Shown piece by piece: positions 1-6,890 of a stretch of DNA of 19,266 bases. Positions within the stretch are counted from its first letter, which is position 1. Each line of letters starts with the position of its first letter. The DNA lies in the NCBI GenBank assembly GCA_005879255.1, contig VBKY01000102.1:39272-58537 (forward strand), written 5' to 3'. Below the pieces are notes generated by a model, which was given only the letters and a program-made list of their open reading frames with translations, had not been told where the DNA came from and did no database searches. This DNA comes from Deltaproteobacteria bacterium. GTDB taxonomy: Bacteria > Desulfobacterota_B > Binatia > UBA9968. The position numbers and the translations under genes were made by a program.

Positions 1-18
1 ATCGGATCGCCCATTTTT

Positions 19-786
19 TTACGCAGTGTGGGCCGATAAGAGAAAACGGTTTCTCAACCAGGCGCTAATTCCATCCATGAGCAGGACAATGACCAGGACG
101 AGCAACAGCACGGTTGCCAGGCGGCGATAATCGAGGCTCTGGAGGTAAATTTGGATGACGAATCCGAGACCGCCGGCGCCGACAAAACCGAGAATCGATG
201 AGGCCCGGATGTTGTACTCAAGCATGAAGAGAACTTGGGCGAGCACGGCGTTGGCGGCCTCGGGGATAACGACAAACCGAACCAGCTGCAGCTTGGAGGC
301 CCCCGTGCTTTGCACGGCCTCCATGATTTCCGGGTCCGTGCCTTCGAAGAGATCCGCGTAAATCTTCGCCAGATATCCGACGGTGTAAGCGGCGATGCCG
401 AGCGTGCCGGCGAGCGGTCCGAGGCCGACGAGGATGACGAAAACGATGGCCCAGAGGAGCACCGGAATCGTGCGAATTCCCGCGGCGATGAAACGGGCCA
501 GACTGGAAACCCAAGTCGAAAAGAGACGCCGGGTGCCGAGGATGCTTAACGGCAGCGAGGCGAGGAAACCGAGCAGGGTACCCGCAAAAGACATCTCGAC
601 GGTCTCCCACAGAGCGGCACTGGCGACTGGCAGGATACCCAGATCCGGCGGCACCATGTCGGCGCCGAGAATACCCAAGTTGCGAAAGCCGCGGGACAGC
701 CGGGCCCAATCGAAGAAGCCAAGGTGGGCAAGAACCGCCAGCAGGAAAAAGGTGGTGATAACCGGCAGAACGAATGGTGATCTCAC
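19..786 (-). CDS. ABC transporter permease, phosphonate/phosphite (PhnE) type
   Basis: Inner-membrane permease of an oxyanion-type ABC importer, 255 aa, close to the usual PhnE length. Hydrophobic segments are visible near residues 8-24, 63-90, 105-130, 135-145 and 220-240. The cytoplasmic EAA loop that docks the ATPase is recognisable around residues 157-176 (EAVQSTGASKLQLV then VIPEA). The C-terminal part has the family-typical SSILGFVGAGGLGF stretch. The start is GTG at 786; it overlaps the stop of the upstream ATPase gene as GTGA (783-786), which implies translational coupling and argues for this start. It is the last gene of a three-gene minus-strand operon (binding protein, ATPase, permease). 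The family assignment is firm. The substrate is not: phosphonate, phosphite or something else is possible, given the metal-type regulator next door. Confidence 0.9.
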   Translation of the reverse strand: MRSPFVLPVITTFFLLAVLAHLGFFDWARLSRGFRNLGILGADMVPPDLGILPVASAALWETVEMSFAGTLLGFLASLPLSILGTRRLFSTWVSSLARFIAAGIRTIPVLLWAIVFVILVGLGPLAGTLGIAAYTVGYLAKIYADLFEGTDPEIMEAVQSTGASKLQLVRFVVIPEAANAVLAQVLFMLEYNIRASSILGFVGAGGLGFVIQIYLQSLDYRRLATVLLLVLVIVLLMDGISAWLRNRFLLSAHTA

Positions 787-1532
787 AAGGATGGCTCAAT
801 GGAGAGAGTCTCGAGGATTTCGTTGCCGATAAAACCCGGAACCAATTCGCCGTTCTTAAGCGCGAGCACCGCGTCGCCGAACTGCCGCGCCAAGCCCATT
901 CGATGCATGCTCATGATGAAAGTAATCTGCTCTTGTTCAGCGGCGCGCCGGATGCGCGTGAGGATCTCGGAGGCCAAAGCGAGATCGAGGTCCGACGCGA
1001 ATTCGTCGGCGACGACAATACGGGGATGTTGGAGCAGGGTACGTGCGATGGCGACGCGCTGGCGCTCACCACCGCTCAGGCGAAAGACCTGTTCGGAATT
1101 TTTGTGGCCGATGCCCATCATTTCGAGCGCTGCCCGGGCTTTCTCTATTTCATCCCGCGGGAAAAGACCGAGAAGCGCTCTGCTGTCCGCGAGCCTCCCC
1201 AGTGCGCCCATCAAGACGTTTTCGAGCGCGCACAGGTTTCTCACCAGCCCCAGTTGTTGGGGAATATAGCCGACCAGCGCGCTTAGTTCGCGCGGCTTGA
1301 GTTCTTCGGTGGGGTGACCAAAGACCCGCACTTGGCCTTGATTCGGCTTCAACAGGCCGGCGAGCACCCGCAACAGCGTGGTCTTGCCGATCCCCGAAGG
1401 TCCCATGATCACGGTATGCTTGCCGGCCGGGATCACGAGCGAAATATCTCTAAGCACCCAGTCGTGGTTGCGAAATGAAAACCAGACTCGCTCTGCGTGC
1501 AGGGCGGCTGGCGCGCTGCCGCTGTCGGTCAC
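783..1532 (-). CDS. ABC transporter ATP-binding protein, PhnC type
   Basis: Cytoplasmic ATPase that powers the importer, 249 aa. It has an intact nucleotide-binding domain: Walker A GPSGIGKTT at about residues 44-52, signature LSGGERQRVAIAR in the middle, Walker B RIVVADEFASDLD and an H-loop His in FIMSMHRMG. Walker B reads D-E, with Glu as the expected catalytic base, so the enzyme should be active. The start is GTG at 1532, overlapping the stop of the upstream binding-protein gene (GTGA, 1529-1532); its own stop overlaps the permease start in the same way. Order and type match PhnC-like ATPases of phosphonate-class importers. Specificity cannot be read from the ATPase. Confidence 0.92.
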   Translation of the reverse strand: MTDSGSAPAALHAERVWFSFRNHDWVLRDISLVIPAGKHTVIMGPSGIGKTTLLRVLAGLLKPNQGQVRVFGHPTEELKPRELSALVGYIPQQLGLVRNLCALENVLMGALGRLADSRALLGLFPRDEIEKARAALEMMGIGHKNSEQVFRLSGGERQRVAIARTLLQHPRIVVADEFASDLDLALASEILTRIRRAAEQEQITFIMSMHRMGLARQFGDAVLALKNGELVPGFIGNEILETLSIEPSL

Positions 1533-2467
1533 AAGCGCTCCGTGTACTTCAGTCCGACCAGTTTCAGGTAGCGATCGAGCGATCCCAGGTGTTCCTCGGC
1601 CGTCGTCGGTTTAAAACCGACGAAGATGCTCGATATAAACGAGCGCATCAGGTCACGATGCTCCGGCGCGCCAAGTTTGCTAATCGCTTGAACGGTTCGC
1701 GCGCGCAGAGGATCCTTAAGCTCCTTGCTCAAGACTACGGCATGGGACGGAATCGGCCCTTGCTGTTCGATCGTCCGGGTCGAGTCCAACACTTCCCTAT
1801 AGAGCTTTTCCGGCACGTCGCCGGCGATGATCGTCGTGTCCACTTGACCCTGCTTGAGTGCCTGCCAGCATTGCCCGTAACCGCCGCCGAACAGCACGTC
1901 TTTGAAGAAGCTTTTCGGGTCGGCTTCTTTACCTGCTGAAGTTTGAATGAGGTTGAGCTCCGCTAGCCGTCCCATCGGCGCCACGTATCCCGACGTCGAG
2001 ATCGGGCTGGCAAAACAAACGCTCTTGCCTTTCATCGCCGGCAGATCTTTGTGCGGCGAATCAGGCAGCACAACCCAATAGGAGTAATAATGCGGCGCAT
2101 CGACTTTTTCCTTCCCATGAATCACCTGTCGCACCTCGGCCAGAGCGACTTGAGCGCCGCCTAGACGTACTGCCAGTTGCGCCGGCCAAGCAGACATTAG
2201 AGCAACATGGGCATGGCCAAAACGGAGCGATTCCACCACTGCGGCGTAGCTGCTCGGCACGTAAATTTCGACCTTGGGCCGAGGGGAAATGTTTTTTCCC
2301 AAAAAGTCCTGCAGCGGTTTTGCTTTAGCCAAGATTTCATCACTGACAACGGTCGGCTGGATCGCAATGACAAGCTTTGCCTGGGCCCAGCCCGACTGGA
2401 CGAAGATCAAGCTCGCGAGCGCGATCAGCGTTATCAGAAGCGACACTTGGCCGACTATTCTTCTCAT
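1529..2467 (-). CDS. PhnD/PtxB-like periplasmic substrate-binding protein
   Basis: Periplasmic binding component, 312 aa from the ATG at 2467. That start has a GAGGGG ribosome site just upstream; an in-frame ATG at 2527 would put about 20 extra residues before the signal peptide and is less likely. The signal peptide spans residues 1-30 (MRRIVGQVSL, hydrophobic core, then GWAQA). The mature protein has the layout of the phosphate/phosphite/phosphonate binding family. The motif ISTSGY at about residues 156-161, after a DLPAMKGKSV stretch, matches the TSGY anion-binding turn of PhnD-like proteins. There are two Cys (151 and 200). It is the first gene of the operon and faces a divergent DtxR/MntR-like regulator. 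The family is clear; the ligand is unknown and could be an oxyanion or a metal-related compound. Confidence 0.88.
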   Translation of the reverse strand: MRRIVGQVSLLITLIALASLIFVQSGWAQAKLVIAIQPTVVSDEILAKAKPLQDFLGKNISPRPKVEIYVPSSYAAVVESLRFGHAHVALMSAWPAQLAVRLGGAQVALAEVRQVIHGKEKVDAPHYYSYWVVLPDSPHKDLPAMKGKSVCFASPISTSGYVAPMGRLAELNLIQTSAGKEADPKSFFKDVLFGGGYGQCWQALKQGQVDTTIIAGDVPEKLYREVLDSTRTIEQQGPIPSHAVVLSKELKDPLRARTVQAISKLGAPEHRDLMRSFISSIFVGFKPTTAEEHLGSLDRYLKLVGLKYTERL

Positions 2468-2552
2468 AATTAAACCCCTCGGTGCTTGAACTTTTTCTCG
2501 GCCATGACTATATGGCAGAGAAGACAACGTTTCTTGATTGCACCTACATCAA

Positions 2553-2574
2553 AAAGTTAGTAACATCTAACTTT
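2553..2574. promoter_or_regulatory. Perfect inverted-repeat operator, likely bound by the DtxR/MntR-like regulator
   Basis: AAAGTTAG (2553-2560), six bases, then CTAACTTT (2567-2574) form a perfect 8-6-8 palindrome. It covers the predicted transcription start of the transporter operon, a standard repressor position. The GTTAG/CTAAC half-sites resemble DtxR/IdeR/MntR-family boxes in general form. A second imperfectly placed pair, CAAAGTTC (2575-2582) and GAACTTTG (2599-2606), brackets the promoter and may be an accessory site. Confidence 0.65.
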
Positions 2575-2581
2575 CAAAGTT

Positions 2582-2610
2582 CCTATATTGAAATAAAAGA
2601 ACTTTGTCAA
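2582..2610 (-). promoter_or_regulatory. Predicted sigma70 promoter of the PhnDCE-type operon
   Basis: On the minus strand a perfect -35 TTGACA (2610-2605) is followed by exactly 17 bases and a -10-like TATAGG (2587-2582, 4 of 6 matches). The predicted transcription start lies near 2575, about 108 bases before the binding-protein ATG. On the plus strand TATATT (2584-2589) could be the -10 of the divergent regulator gene, although no convincing -35 accompanies it. This is inferred from base pattern only. Confidence 0.6.
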
Positions 2611-2612
2611 CT

Positions 2613-3284
2613 ATGACTCCCGCCAAGATCACTCCCGCGACTGAGGACTATCTCAGGACCATCTATGCCCTTGAGGAAGAGGTAAAGCCGGTGATCGCGG
2701 CTCGTGTCGCGGAGGAGGTGGGAGTCACGCCGTCGACGATGGTGAGTACGCTGCGCCGTCTGGAAGGGGAGGGCTATCTGAAGGTTCTGCGGCGCAAAGA
2801 AATTCACCTGACGACCGAGGGAAAACAGGTCGCCGAGAGAATTCTTCGGCGCCATTTTCTCCTTGAACGTTTCCTAACGGATTTATTGGGATTGGACTGG
2901 GGCAAGGCCCACCAGGAAGCGCATCGACTCGAGCATGCGCTATCGCAGGACGTCGAGGACCGACTCGCAAAGCTGCTCGGCCACCCGACGACTTGCCCGC
3001 ATGGAAATCCGATTCCCGGTAGAGAGTTAGCTCGAACGAAAAAGGGGCCGAGGACTCCGCTGGATAGCATCACGGCGGGAAAAGAAGTGGAGCTCGATTA
3101 TATCACCGAAGGCGGCGAGCGAGATGCGCGGCTATTGGGTTTCCTTCAAGAACACCAGTTGGTGCCCGGCGCCAAAGTTCAGGTGCTGGACGTGGCTCCC
3201 TCGCTCGGCATTATGACGCTAAAGGTAGGCGCCGACCAGTTCTCGTTGGGTATTGAGGCGGCGAAAAAAATCCGTGTCCACTGA
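2613..3284 (+). CDS. DtxR/MntR-family metal-dependent transcriptional regulator
   Basis: Cytoplasmic metal-sensing DNA-binding protein, 223 aa from ATG 2613 (a TTG at 2604 is in frame but has no better ribosome site). Domains: winged helix at about 8-72, dimerisation/metal domain about 73-140, and an SH3-like/FeoA domain about 150-223, so it has the three-domain DtxR/IdeR layout. Ligand positions are a mixture. Asp12 sits where DtxR has Met10, as in MntR (Asp8), and His104 sits where DtxR has Cys102. His81, Glu85, His100, Glu107 and His108 are conserved. The neighbouring HGNPIPG is a family landmark. Loss of Met and Cys suggests Mn(II)-type rather than Fe(II)-type sensing, but that is inference. 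The gene diverges from the ABC operon across a perfect palindrome and is probably its regulator and its own. Confidence 0.9.
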   Translation: MTPAKITPATEDYLRTIYALEEEVKPVIAARVAEEVGVTPSTMVSTLRRLEGEGYLKVLRRKEIHLTTEGKQVAERILRRHFLLERFLTDLLGLDWGKAHQEAHRLEHALSQDVEDRLAKLLGHPTTCPHGNPIPGRELARTKKGPRTPLDSITAGKEVELDYITEGGERDARLLGFLQEHQLVPGAKVQVLDVAPSLGIMTLKVGADQFSLGIEAAKKIRVH

Positions 3285-3309
3285 CAAGTCGCGCAGGTTC
3301 GGACAAGCG

Positions 3310-3585
3310 TCAGTCTTTCGTTAGTTCGGCAGGCGTTTCGGTCGATGGAGCGTTTTGCTGCTGGAAGCCGGCCAACTCTGCCGCGAGAAATTCAATCTGC
3401 TCGGCGATCGCAACCTCACGATCGATAAAGATAACCTCCTGGCCGTTAACGCGGCATCGGCCACTACGGGCGCGGTAACCCGCCTCACGCAACAGCTTTT
3501 CCGTGCGCACATCGAGATTCATTGCCTTTGCGGCGGCAATGAGTTCTTGCAGCCGGGCCTCTTGTTTGTTTTTCGTTTGCGTCAT
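3310..3585 (-). CDS. Small conserved-looking hypothetical protein
   Basis: A 91-aa soluble, charged protein convergent with the regulator gene and only 25 bases from it. The central part (about residues 22-60: LDVRTEKLLREAGYRARSG, then CRVNGQEVIFIDRE) resembles a recurring small-protein pattern with a single Cys, followed by a helical segment IAEQIEFLAAELAG. There is no signal peptide or membrane segment. The start is ATG at 3585, with only a weak ribosome site. I do not recognise a function. Coding-like composition and sensible secondary structure make it more likely real than not. Confidence 0.6.
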   Translation of the reverse strand: MTQTKNKQEARLQELIAAAKAMNLDVRTEKLLREAGYRARSGRCRVNGQEVIFIDREVAIAEQIEFLAAELAGFQQQNAPSTETPAELTKD

Positions 3586-3767
3586 TACGGTGAGAATTTA
3601 ATTATCTCTCAAAGGCGAAGTCTTGTAAATCCCTCAACGAATTTTCTATTTGCAAAAAAACTCCGCCTTGTTATCGTACCTCCAGCAAATGGGCCAGAAC
3701 AGCGGTCCGTTAGGCATTCCGACGGCGTTTGTGTTTTGAGCGATCTCTCGTGACCCAGGAGGGATGC

Positions 3768-4604
3768 ATGATCAAAAACATCCTTGTTCCTCTCGATGGT
3801 TCGGAACATTCGAAGGCGGCGCTCGACTATGCTATCTGGATCACCGAAAAATTCGACGGCACGCTCTTCGGCCAACACATCATCGATACCATCTCGATCG
3901 AGGGGACTTTCTTTCACGACATCTCCGGTTCCCTGGGTTTCGAACCGTATTTGGATTTTTCCAGCAAGATGCGCGAAATTCTCGAAGAGCGCGGCAAGAT
4001 TATTCTCGACGATTTCGCGGCGCGCTGCGAAAAAAAACACATTCGCTATACCACTTTATTGGATATGGGTTTGATCGCCAACGAAATCTGCGAACGCTCC
4101 AAGGTCGCCGACCTCGTGGTGATCGGCCATCGCGGCGTCAATGAAGAATTTTCAACCGGACTTTTGGGCACTACGGCCGAATCGATCACACGCAAATGCC
4201 CCCGCCCGGTCTTTGTCTCGACGAAACAATTCAAGCCGGTCGAGAAACCCTTGTTGGCTTACGACGGCAGCCAGCGCGCCAGCTCCGCGATGGAGACGGC
4301 CGCGGAATTCTGCACGGTGCTGCATTTGCCCTTGACGGTGCTGACGATCGCCAAGGATGAATCCCTGGCACAGACCAATTTGCAGCAGGCAAAATCGTAC
4401 CTTAGCTCTTATTCGATCGACGTCAAATATGAACTTACGCGCGGCTACCCCGAGCAAAAGATCGTCGAATACCTGGTGAATATGAATCACGATTTACTCT
4501 TCATCGGGGCGCACGGCCATCGGCGCATCATCAAAATGGTGCTCGGCAGTACGACCGAATATGTGCTGCGCAACGCCCCCTGCCCGGTATTTTTGAAGCG
4601 TTAG
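3768..4604 (+). CDS. Tandem-domain universal stress protein (UspA family)
   Basis: A 278-aa cytoplasmic protein with two Usp domains, about residues 1-143 and 150-278. The start at ATG 3768 follows a strong AGGAGGG (3757-3763); an earlier in-frame start at 3729 would precede that site and is rejected. The second domain carries the canonical ATP-binding pattern G-2x-G-9x-GS (GAHGHRR then LGSTTEYV). The first has a near-canonical version, G-2x-G-10x-GT (GHRGVNEEF then LLGTTAES). Both domains end in the usual CPxPVFV/L strand. Tandem Usp proteins generally act in stress survival. The gene stands alone or just upstream of the amidase gene (43-base gap). Confidence 0.92.
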   Translation: MIKNILVPLDGSEHSKAALDYAIWITEKFDGTLFGQHIIDTISIEGTFFHDISGSLGFEPYLDFSSKMREILEERGKIILDDFAARCEKKHIRYTTLLDMGLIANEICERSKVADLVVIGHRGVNEEFSTGLLGTTAESITRKCPRPVFVSTKQFKPVEKPLLAYDGSQRASSAMETAAEFCTVLHLPLTVLTIAKDESLAQTNLQQAKSYLSSYSIDVKYELTRGYPEQKIVEYLVNMNHDLLFIGAHGHRRIIKMVLGSTTEYVLRNAPCPVFLKR

Positions 4605-4605
4605 C

Positions 4606-4626
4606 TCGAAGGATTTTATTCTTCGA
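4606..4626 (+). terminator. Weak hairpin after the usp gene
   Basis: TCGAAG (4606-4611) pairs with CTTCGA (4621-4626) around a nine-base AT-rich loop, followed by a short T stretch. The stem is only six bases, so termination may be weak or absent and the amidase gene could be co-transcribed. Confidence 0.25.
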
Positions 4627-4647
4627 AGATTTTGAGGATCCGCGCCT

Positions 4648-5451
4648 ATGAAATTCGTCGCAGCGGCAGTTCAAATGCTCGCTTCCGATGACAAGGCGGC
4701 AAATCTCAAGGAAGCGAAACACTGGGTGCGCCATGCGGCGGCAGAAGGGGCGCGCGTGGTCGCGCTTCCGGAAGTTTTCATCTGGCGTGGCAGCAAGAAA
4801 CTGGAAAGAAAATTCGCCAAACCGATCCCCGGACCTTCATCGACGGCGATGGCCGAGTTGGCGCGCGAGCTCGGCATCTATCTTTTGGCTGGATCGATTC
4901 TCGAAGAGATTCCCGGCAGTGAGAAAGCTTACAACACAAGCTTGCTTTTCGATCCGGCAGGGAAAGTTCTCGCGTCCTACCGAAAGATTCATCTCTTCGA
5001 CGTCGATCTTGCCAATGGCGTGTCGCTACGCGAATCAGACACACGCGCCCACGGCGAAGCCATGGCGGTCATCAAGACCGATCTATGTTCGATGGGATTG
5101 AGCGTTTGTTACGATCTTCGTTTCCCGGAGCTCTACCGCGGACTGGCTAGTCGAGGCGCCGAGTTGATTTTTGTTCCCTCGGCCTTCACGGCGTACACGG
5201 GCGAGGCGCACTGGGAAACTTTGCTGCGCTCGCGCGCCATCGAAAATCAAGTCTACATTATCGCGCCGGACCAGTTCGGTAAAAGCGCCAAGAGTTTCGA
5301 GACGCACGGTCACTCAATAATCGTTGATCCTTGGGGGCAAGTGATCGCCGAGCTCCCAGACGGTCCCGGCGTCATCACAGCGGAAATCGATCTCGCTTAT
5401 CTCGCCAAAGTGCGCGCCGAGTTGCCGGCGCTGAAGCACCGCCGGCTGTAG
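4648..5451 (+). CDS. Carbon-nitrogen hydrolase, Nit/deaminated-glutathione-amidase-like
   Basis: Cytoplasmic amidase of the nitrilase superfamily, 267 aa, full length. The Glu-Lys-Cys triad is visible: Glu42 in ALPEVF, Lys113 in YRKIHLFD, and Cys154 in SVCYDLRFPELYR. The motif FTAYTGEAHWE followed by LLRSRAIENQVYI is typical of the Nit1/Nit2/YbeM branch, whose members remove the amide from deaminated glutathione or omega-amides in metabolite repair. The start at ATG 4648 has GAGG about ten bases upstream. It lies downstream of the usp gene in the same direction. Superfamily and branch are confident; the exact substrate is inferred. Confidence 0.88.
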   Translation: MKFVAAAVQMLASDDKAANLKEAKHWVRHAAAEGARVVALPEVFIWRGSKKLERKFAKPIPGPSSTAMAELARELGIYLLAGSILEEIPGSEKAYNTSLLFDPAGKVLASYRKIHLFDVDLANGVSLRESDTRAHGEAMAVIKTDLCSMGLSVCYDLRFPELYRGLASRGAELIFVPSAFTAYTGEAHWETLLRSRAIENQVYIIAPDQFGKSAKSFETHGHSIIVDPWGQVIAELPDGPGVITAEIDLAYLAKVRAELPALKHRRL

Positions 5452-5517
5452 TCGAGTATCATCGTTCGGAGTAGAAGCCGGTTGCTCCCAAGCAGGTTCT
5501 ATAACGACGACACAAGC

Positions 5518-5552
5518 CCGGCACGCGAGATCCGCGCAAAGAAGGGTGCCGG
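5518..5552. terminator. Possible stem-loop downstream of the amidase gene
   Basis: CCGGCAC (5518-5524) pairs with GTGCCGG (5546-5552) over a 21-base loop, followed by TTTG. The stem is GC-rich, but the loop is long and the T-tract poor, so this is only a candidate terminator for the amidase gene. Confidence 0.25.
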
Positions 5553-5589
5553 TTTGTTACGAGCGAAACGCAATATTTTCGGTAGCGCT

Positions 5590-5847
5590 TTATTCTCCTG
5601 GCCCGGCTGGTAGGACGGTCAGATTCGCCACAAAATTGGTTCTCTCAGGCAGGTAAACGTACCCTGTAACCTTTGGCACCTCAGCGATTACTACATTCCT
5701 TTCAACCGGTGCTCCTGGTCGCGGAAAGTCAGACCCATCAAGGTCAAGTACGTCGAACAGGATGTAACAGAAGACAACTACCATACAGACGATATAAATC
5801 GCGCGACCGAAAGGCGAGGAACGATTGGGCCGCAAATCAGGTAACAT
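5590..5847 (-). CDS. Possible small single-pass membrane protein, unknown
   Basis: An 85-aa reading frame with a short basic N-terminus, one clear hydrophobic segment (about residues 15-33, IYIVCMVVVFCYILFDVLDL) and an extracytoplasmic tail of about 50 residues. A small anchored protein is plausible, but there is no good ribosome site before ATG 5847 and no family is recognised. It lies in a gene-poor, degenerate region just before repeat copy A, so it could equally be chance or a remnant. Confidence 0.3.
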   Translation of the reverse strand: MLPDLRPNRSSPFGRAIYIVCMVVVFCYILFDVLDLDGSDFPRPGAPVERNVVIAEVPKVTGYVYLPERTNFVANLTVLPAGPGE

Positions 5848-5867
5848 CTGGACACACGTTATACTGC

Positions 5868-5976
5868 TAATTGTGCGATCGTACTCGAGAAGAAGTAAAT
5901 CCTATCTTTCGGGCAGCGCGGCTGTCTTACGGCGACGAGAGGCTAGCCAGTTGCTGACAATCCATCTGCCCTTCAA
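5868..5976 (+). repeat. Dispersed repeat, copy A (most degenerate)
   Basis: Shares with copies B-D the block GAGAAGTAAATCC/TATCTTTCGGGC, then degraded 21-nt units, then GCTGACAAT. The units are 5894-5914, 5915-5935 (about 15 of 21 bases match the copy B unit) and a shortened third unit at 5936-5949. It ends in TTCAATAACA, which aligns to the end of the other copies only if about 16 bases were deleted. No kinase gene follows. Confidence 0.65.
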
Positions 5977-6114
5977 TAACAGCGCCCTCTCATCCACTAG
6001 CGGGACAACGATCGCATGTGAAGAAATACAGAACGGGGCGTCTCGCGAGACTGATCTTCTCCCTCACTATGCCCGGTTTGAGAAATTGTATGTTCATCTG
6101 ACCATATAAGTCCC

Positions 6115-6585
6115 TCAGGTCCTTTTACGGTAACGAACGACAGATACAATTCCCAAGAAGATCAGAAGAAGCGACGGCTCCCCGATCGCGACCGGCATAA
6201 TTCGCTTCGATTCCAGCAAACGCTTGGGCTGAATATCAAAAGAGACTAAAGGACTCACGATGAGTTTTTGTTCTTTGGGATCGACCACTGTTAAGGCCAC
6301 TCCGAACTTTCCAGCCTGGATCAATCTCATGCTCCACGGATGCTTCCAAGCCGCGTCCTGATTGCGACCGCATCTTTCCTATTTTCATTTTCAAGCCCGA
6401 TCAAAATAATAGAACTGGCTGCATAGGCTACATTCAACGTCATCGATAAAAGGCCATCGCCCGTTTCGCCGAGTGTGGTTGCGCAATGGTGATTTCTGCC
6501 AGTTTATTCTTTGTGCCTTGTACCCGTAATTGAGACGGGCTTTTCTTGGGTGTCGACATCGAGAATTGTATTTAACTTAACCGAG
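6115..6585 (-). pseudogene. Decayed secreted protein with PEP-CTERM-like tail
   Basis: Three minus-strand frames each hold a plausible piece of one extracellular protein. About 6584-6504 reads LNTILDVDTQEKPVSITG and stops. A second frame (about 6450-6330) includes ASSIILIGLENENRKDAVAI. A third (6330-6115) runs KFGVALTVVDPKEQ to the end. The end has the layout of a PEP-CTERM sorting signal: GEPS, about 14 hydrophobic residues (LLLIFLGIVSVV), then RYRKR. The canonical VPEP is replaced by IGEP. No single frame contains a signal peptide plus the tail, so at least two frameshifts are needed. The alternative is a short real ORF of 71 aa (6330-6115) and unrelated upstream sequence. Confidence 0.35.
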
Positions 6586-6614
6586 TCTCCTAGAGATAAA
6601 AATCGCCACTGTGA

Positions 6615-6688
6615 CTGTAGCTATTCAGCTGAATTACAGTTTTGAACGAATAGCATCGAAGCGACGCTATTTATTTTTTGTTCGAAAC
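6615..6688 (+). ncRNA. Pair of stem-loops, terminator-like on the plus strand
   Basis: The first element is CTGTA-GCT, then the 12-base palindrome ATTCAGCTGAAT (6623-6634), then TACAG. Directly adjacent, GTTTTGAAC (6639-6647) pairs with GTTCGAAAC (6680-6688), enclosing AATAGC-A-TCG (6649-6658) against CGA-C-GCTATT (6662-6671). The inner hairpin is followed by TATTTTTT, as in an intrinsic terminator. No plus-strand gene is seen upstream, so it may end a small RNA, act on the minus strand, or be part of the neighbouring element remnant. This is a structure call only. Confidence 0.35.
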
Positions 6689-6699
6689 ACGCAAGAGAC

Positions 6700-6833
6700 C
6701 CTGAGAAATGCTTCCTTAATCAGTTCTAACCCTTTTCCGCCTCACTCTGAGACGAAACCGGACAGCTAGCAGTTCCCCTGATCGGGCCTGCTAAGGTCTT
6801 TCACCCCCTAGGTCTGCGCCCTGCCGGGCGCAC
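6700..6833 (-). mobile_element. Group II intron 5'-end remnant
   Basis: Read on the minus strand from 6833, the sequence opens GTGCGCCCGGCAGGGCGCAG and continues with a CTAGGGGGTGAAAG block, CAGGCCCGATCAGGGG and AACTGCTAGC. This is the characteristic 5' end and start of domain I of bacterial group II introns (GUGYG start, small GC hairpin TGCGCCC/GGGCGCA, then GGGGGTGAAAG). No reverse transcriptase ORF and no domain V hairpin was found on the minus strand below it, so it is a truncated, inactive fragment; the lower boundary near 6700 is approximate. It begins right after the T-tract of the porin terminator, the kind of site used by class C introns. Confidence 0.6.
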
Positions 6834-6834
6834 C

Positions 6835-6866
6835 AAAAAAAGGGGAGCCAAACGGCTCCCCTTTTT
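6835..6866 (-). terminator. Strong intrinsic terminator of the porin gene
   Basis: A perfect 13-base stem: AAAAAGGGGAGCC on the plus strand at 6837-6849, loop AAAC, and its complement at 6854-6866. On the minus strand the hairpin is followed by seven T residues. It lies 25-55 bases past the porin stop codon. Being AT-flanked on both sides it could work in both directions. Confidence 0.9.
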
Positions 6867-6890
6867 AGAGATACTGCTGCAGCTTTCAGA

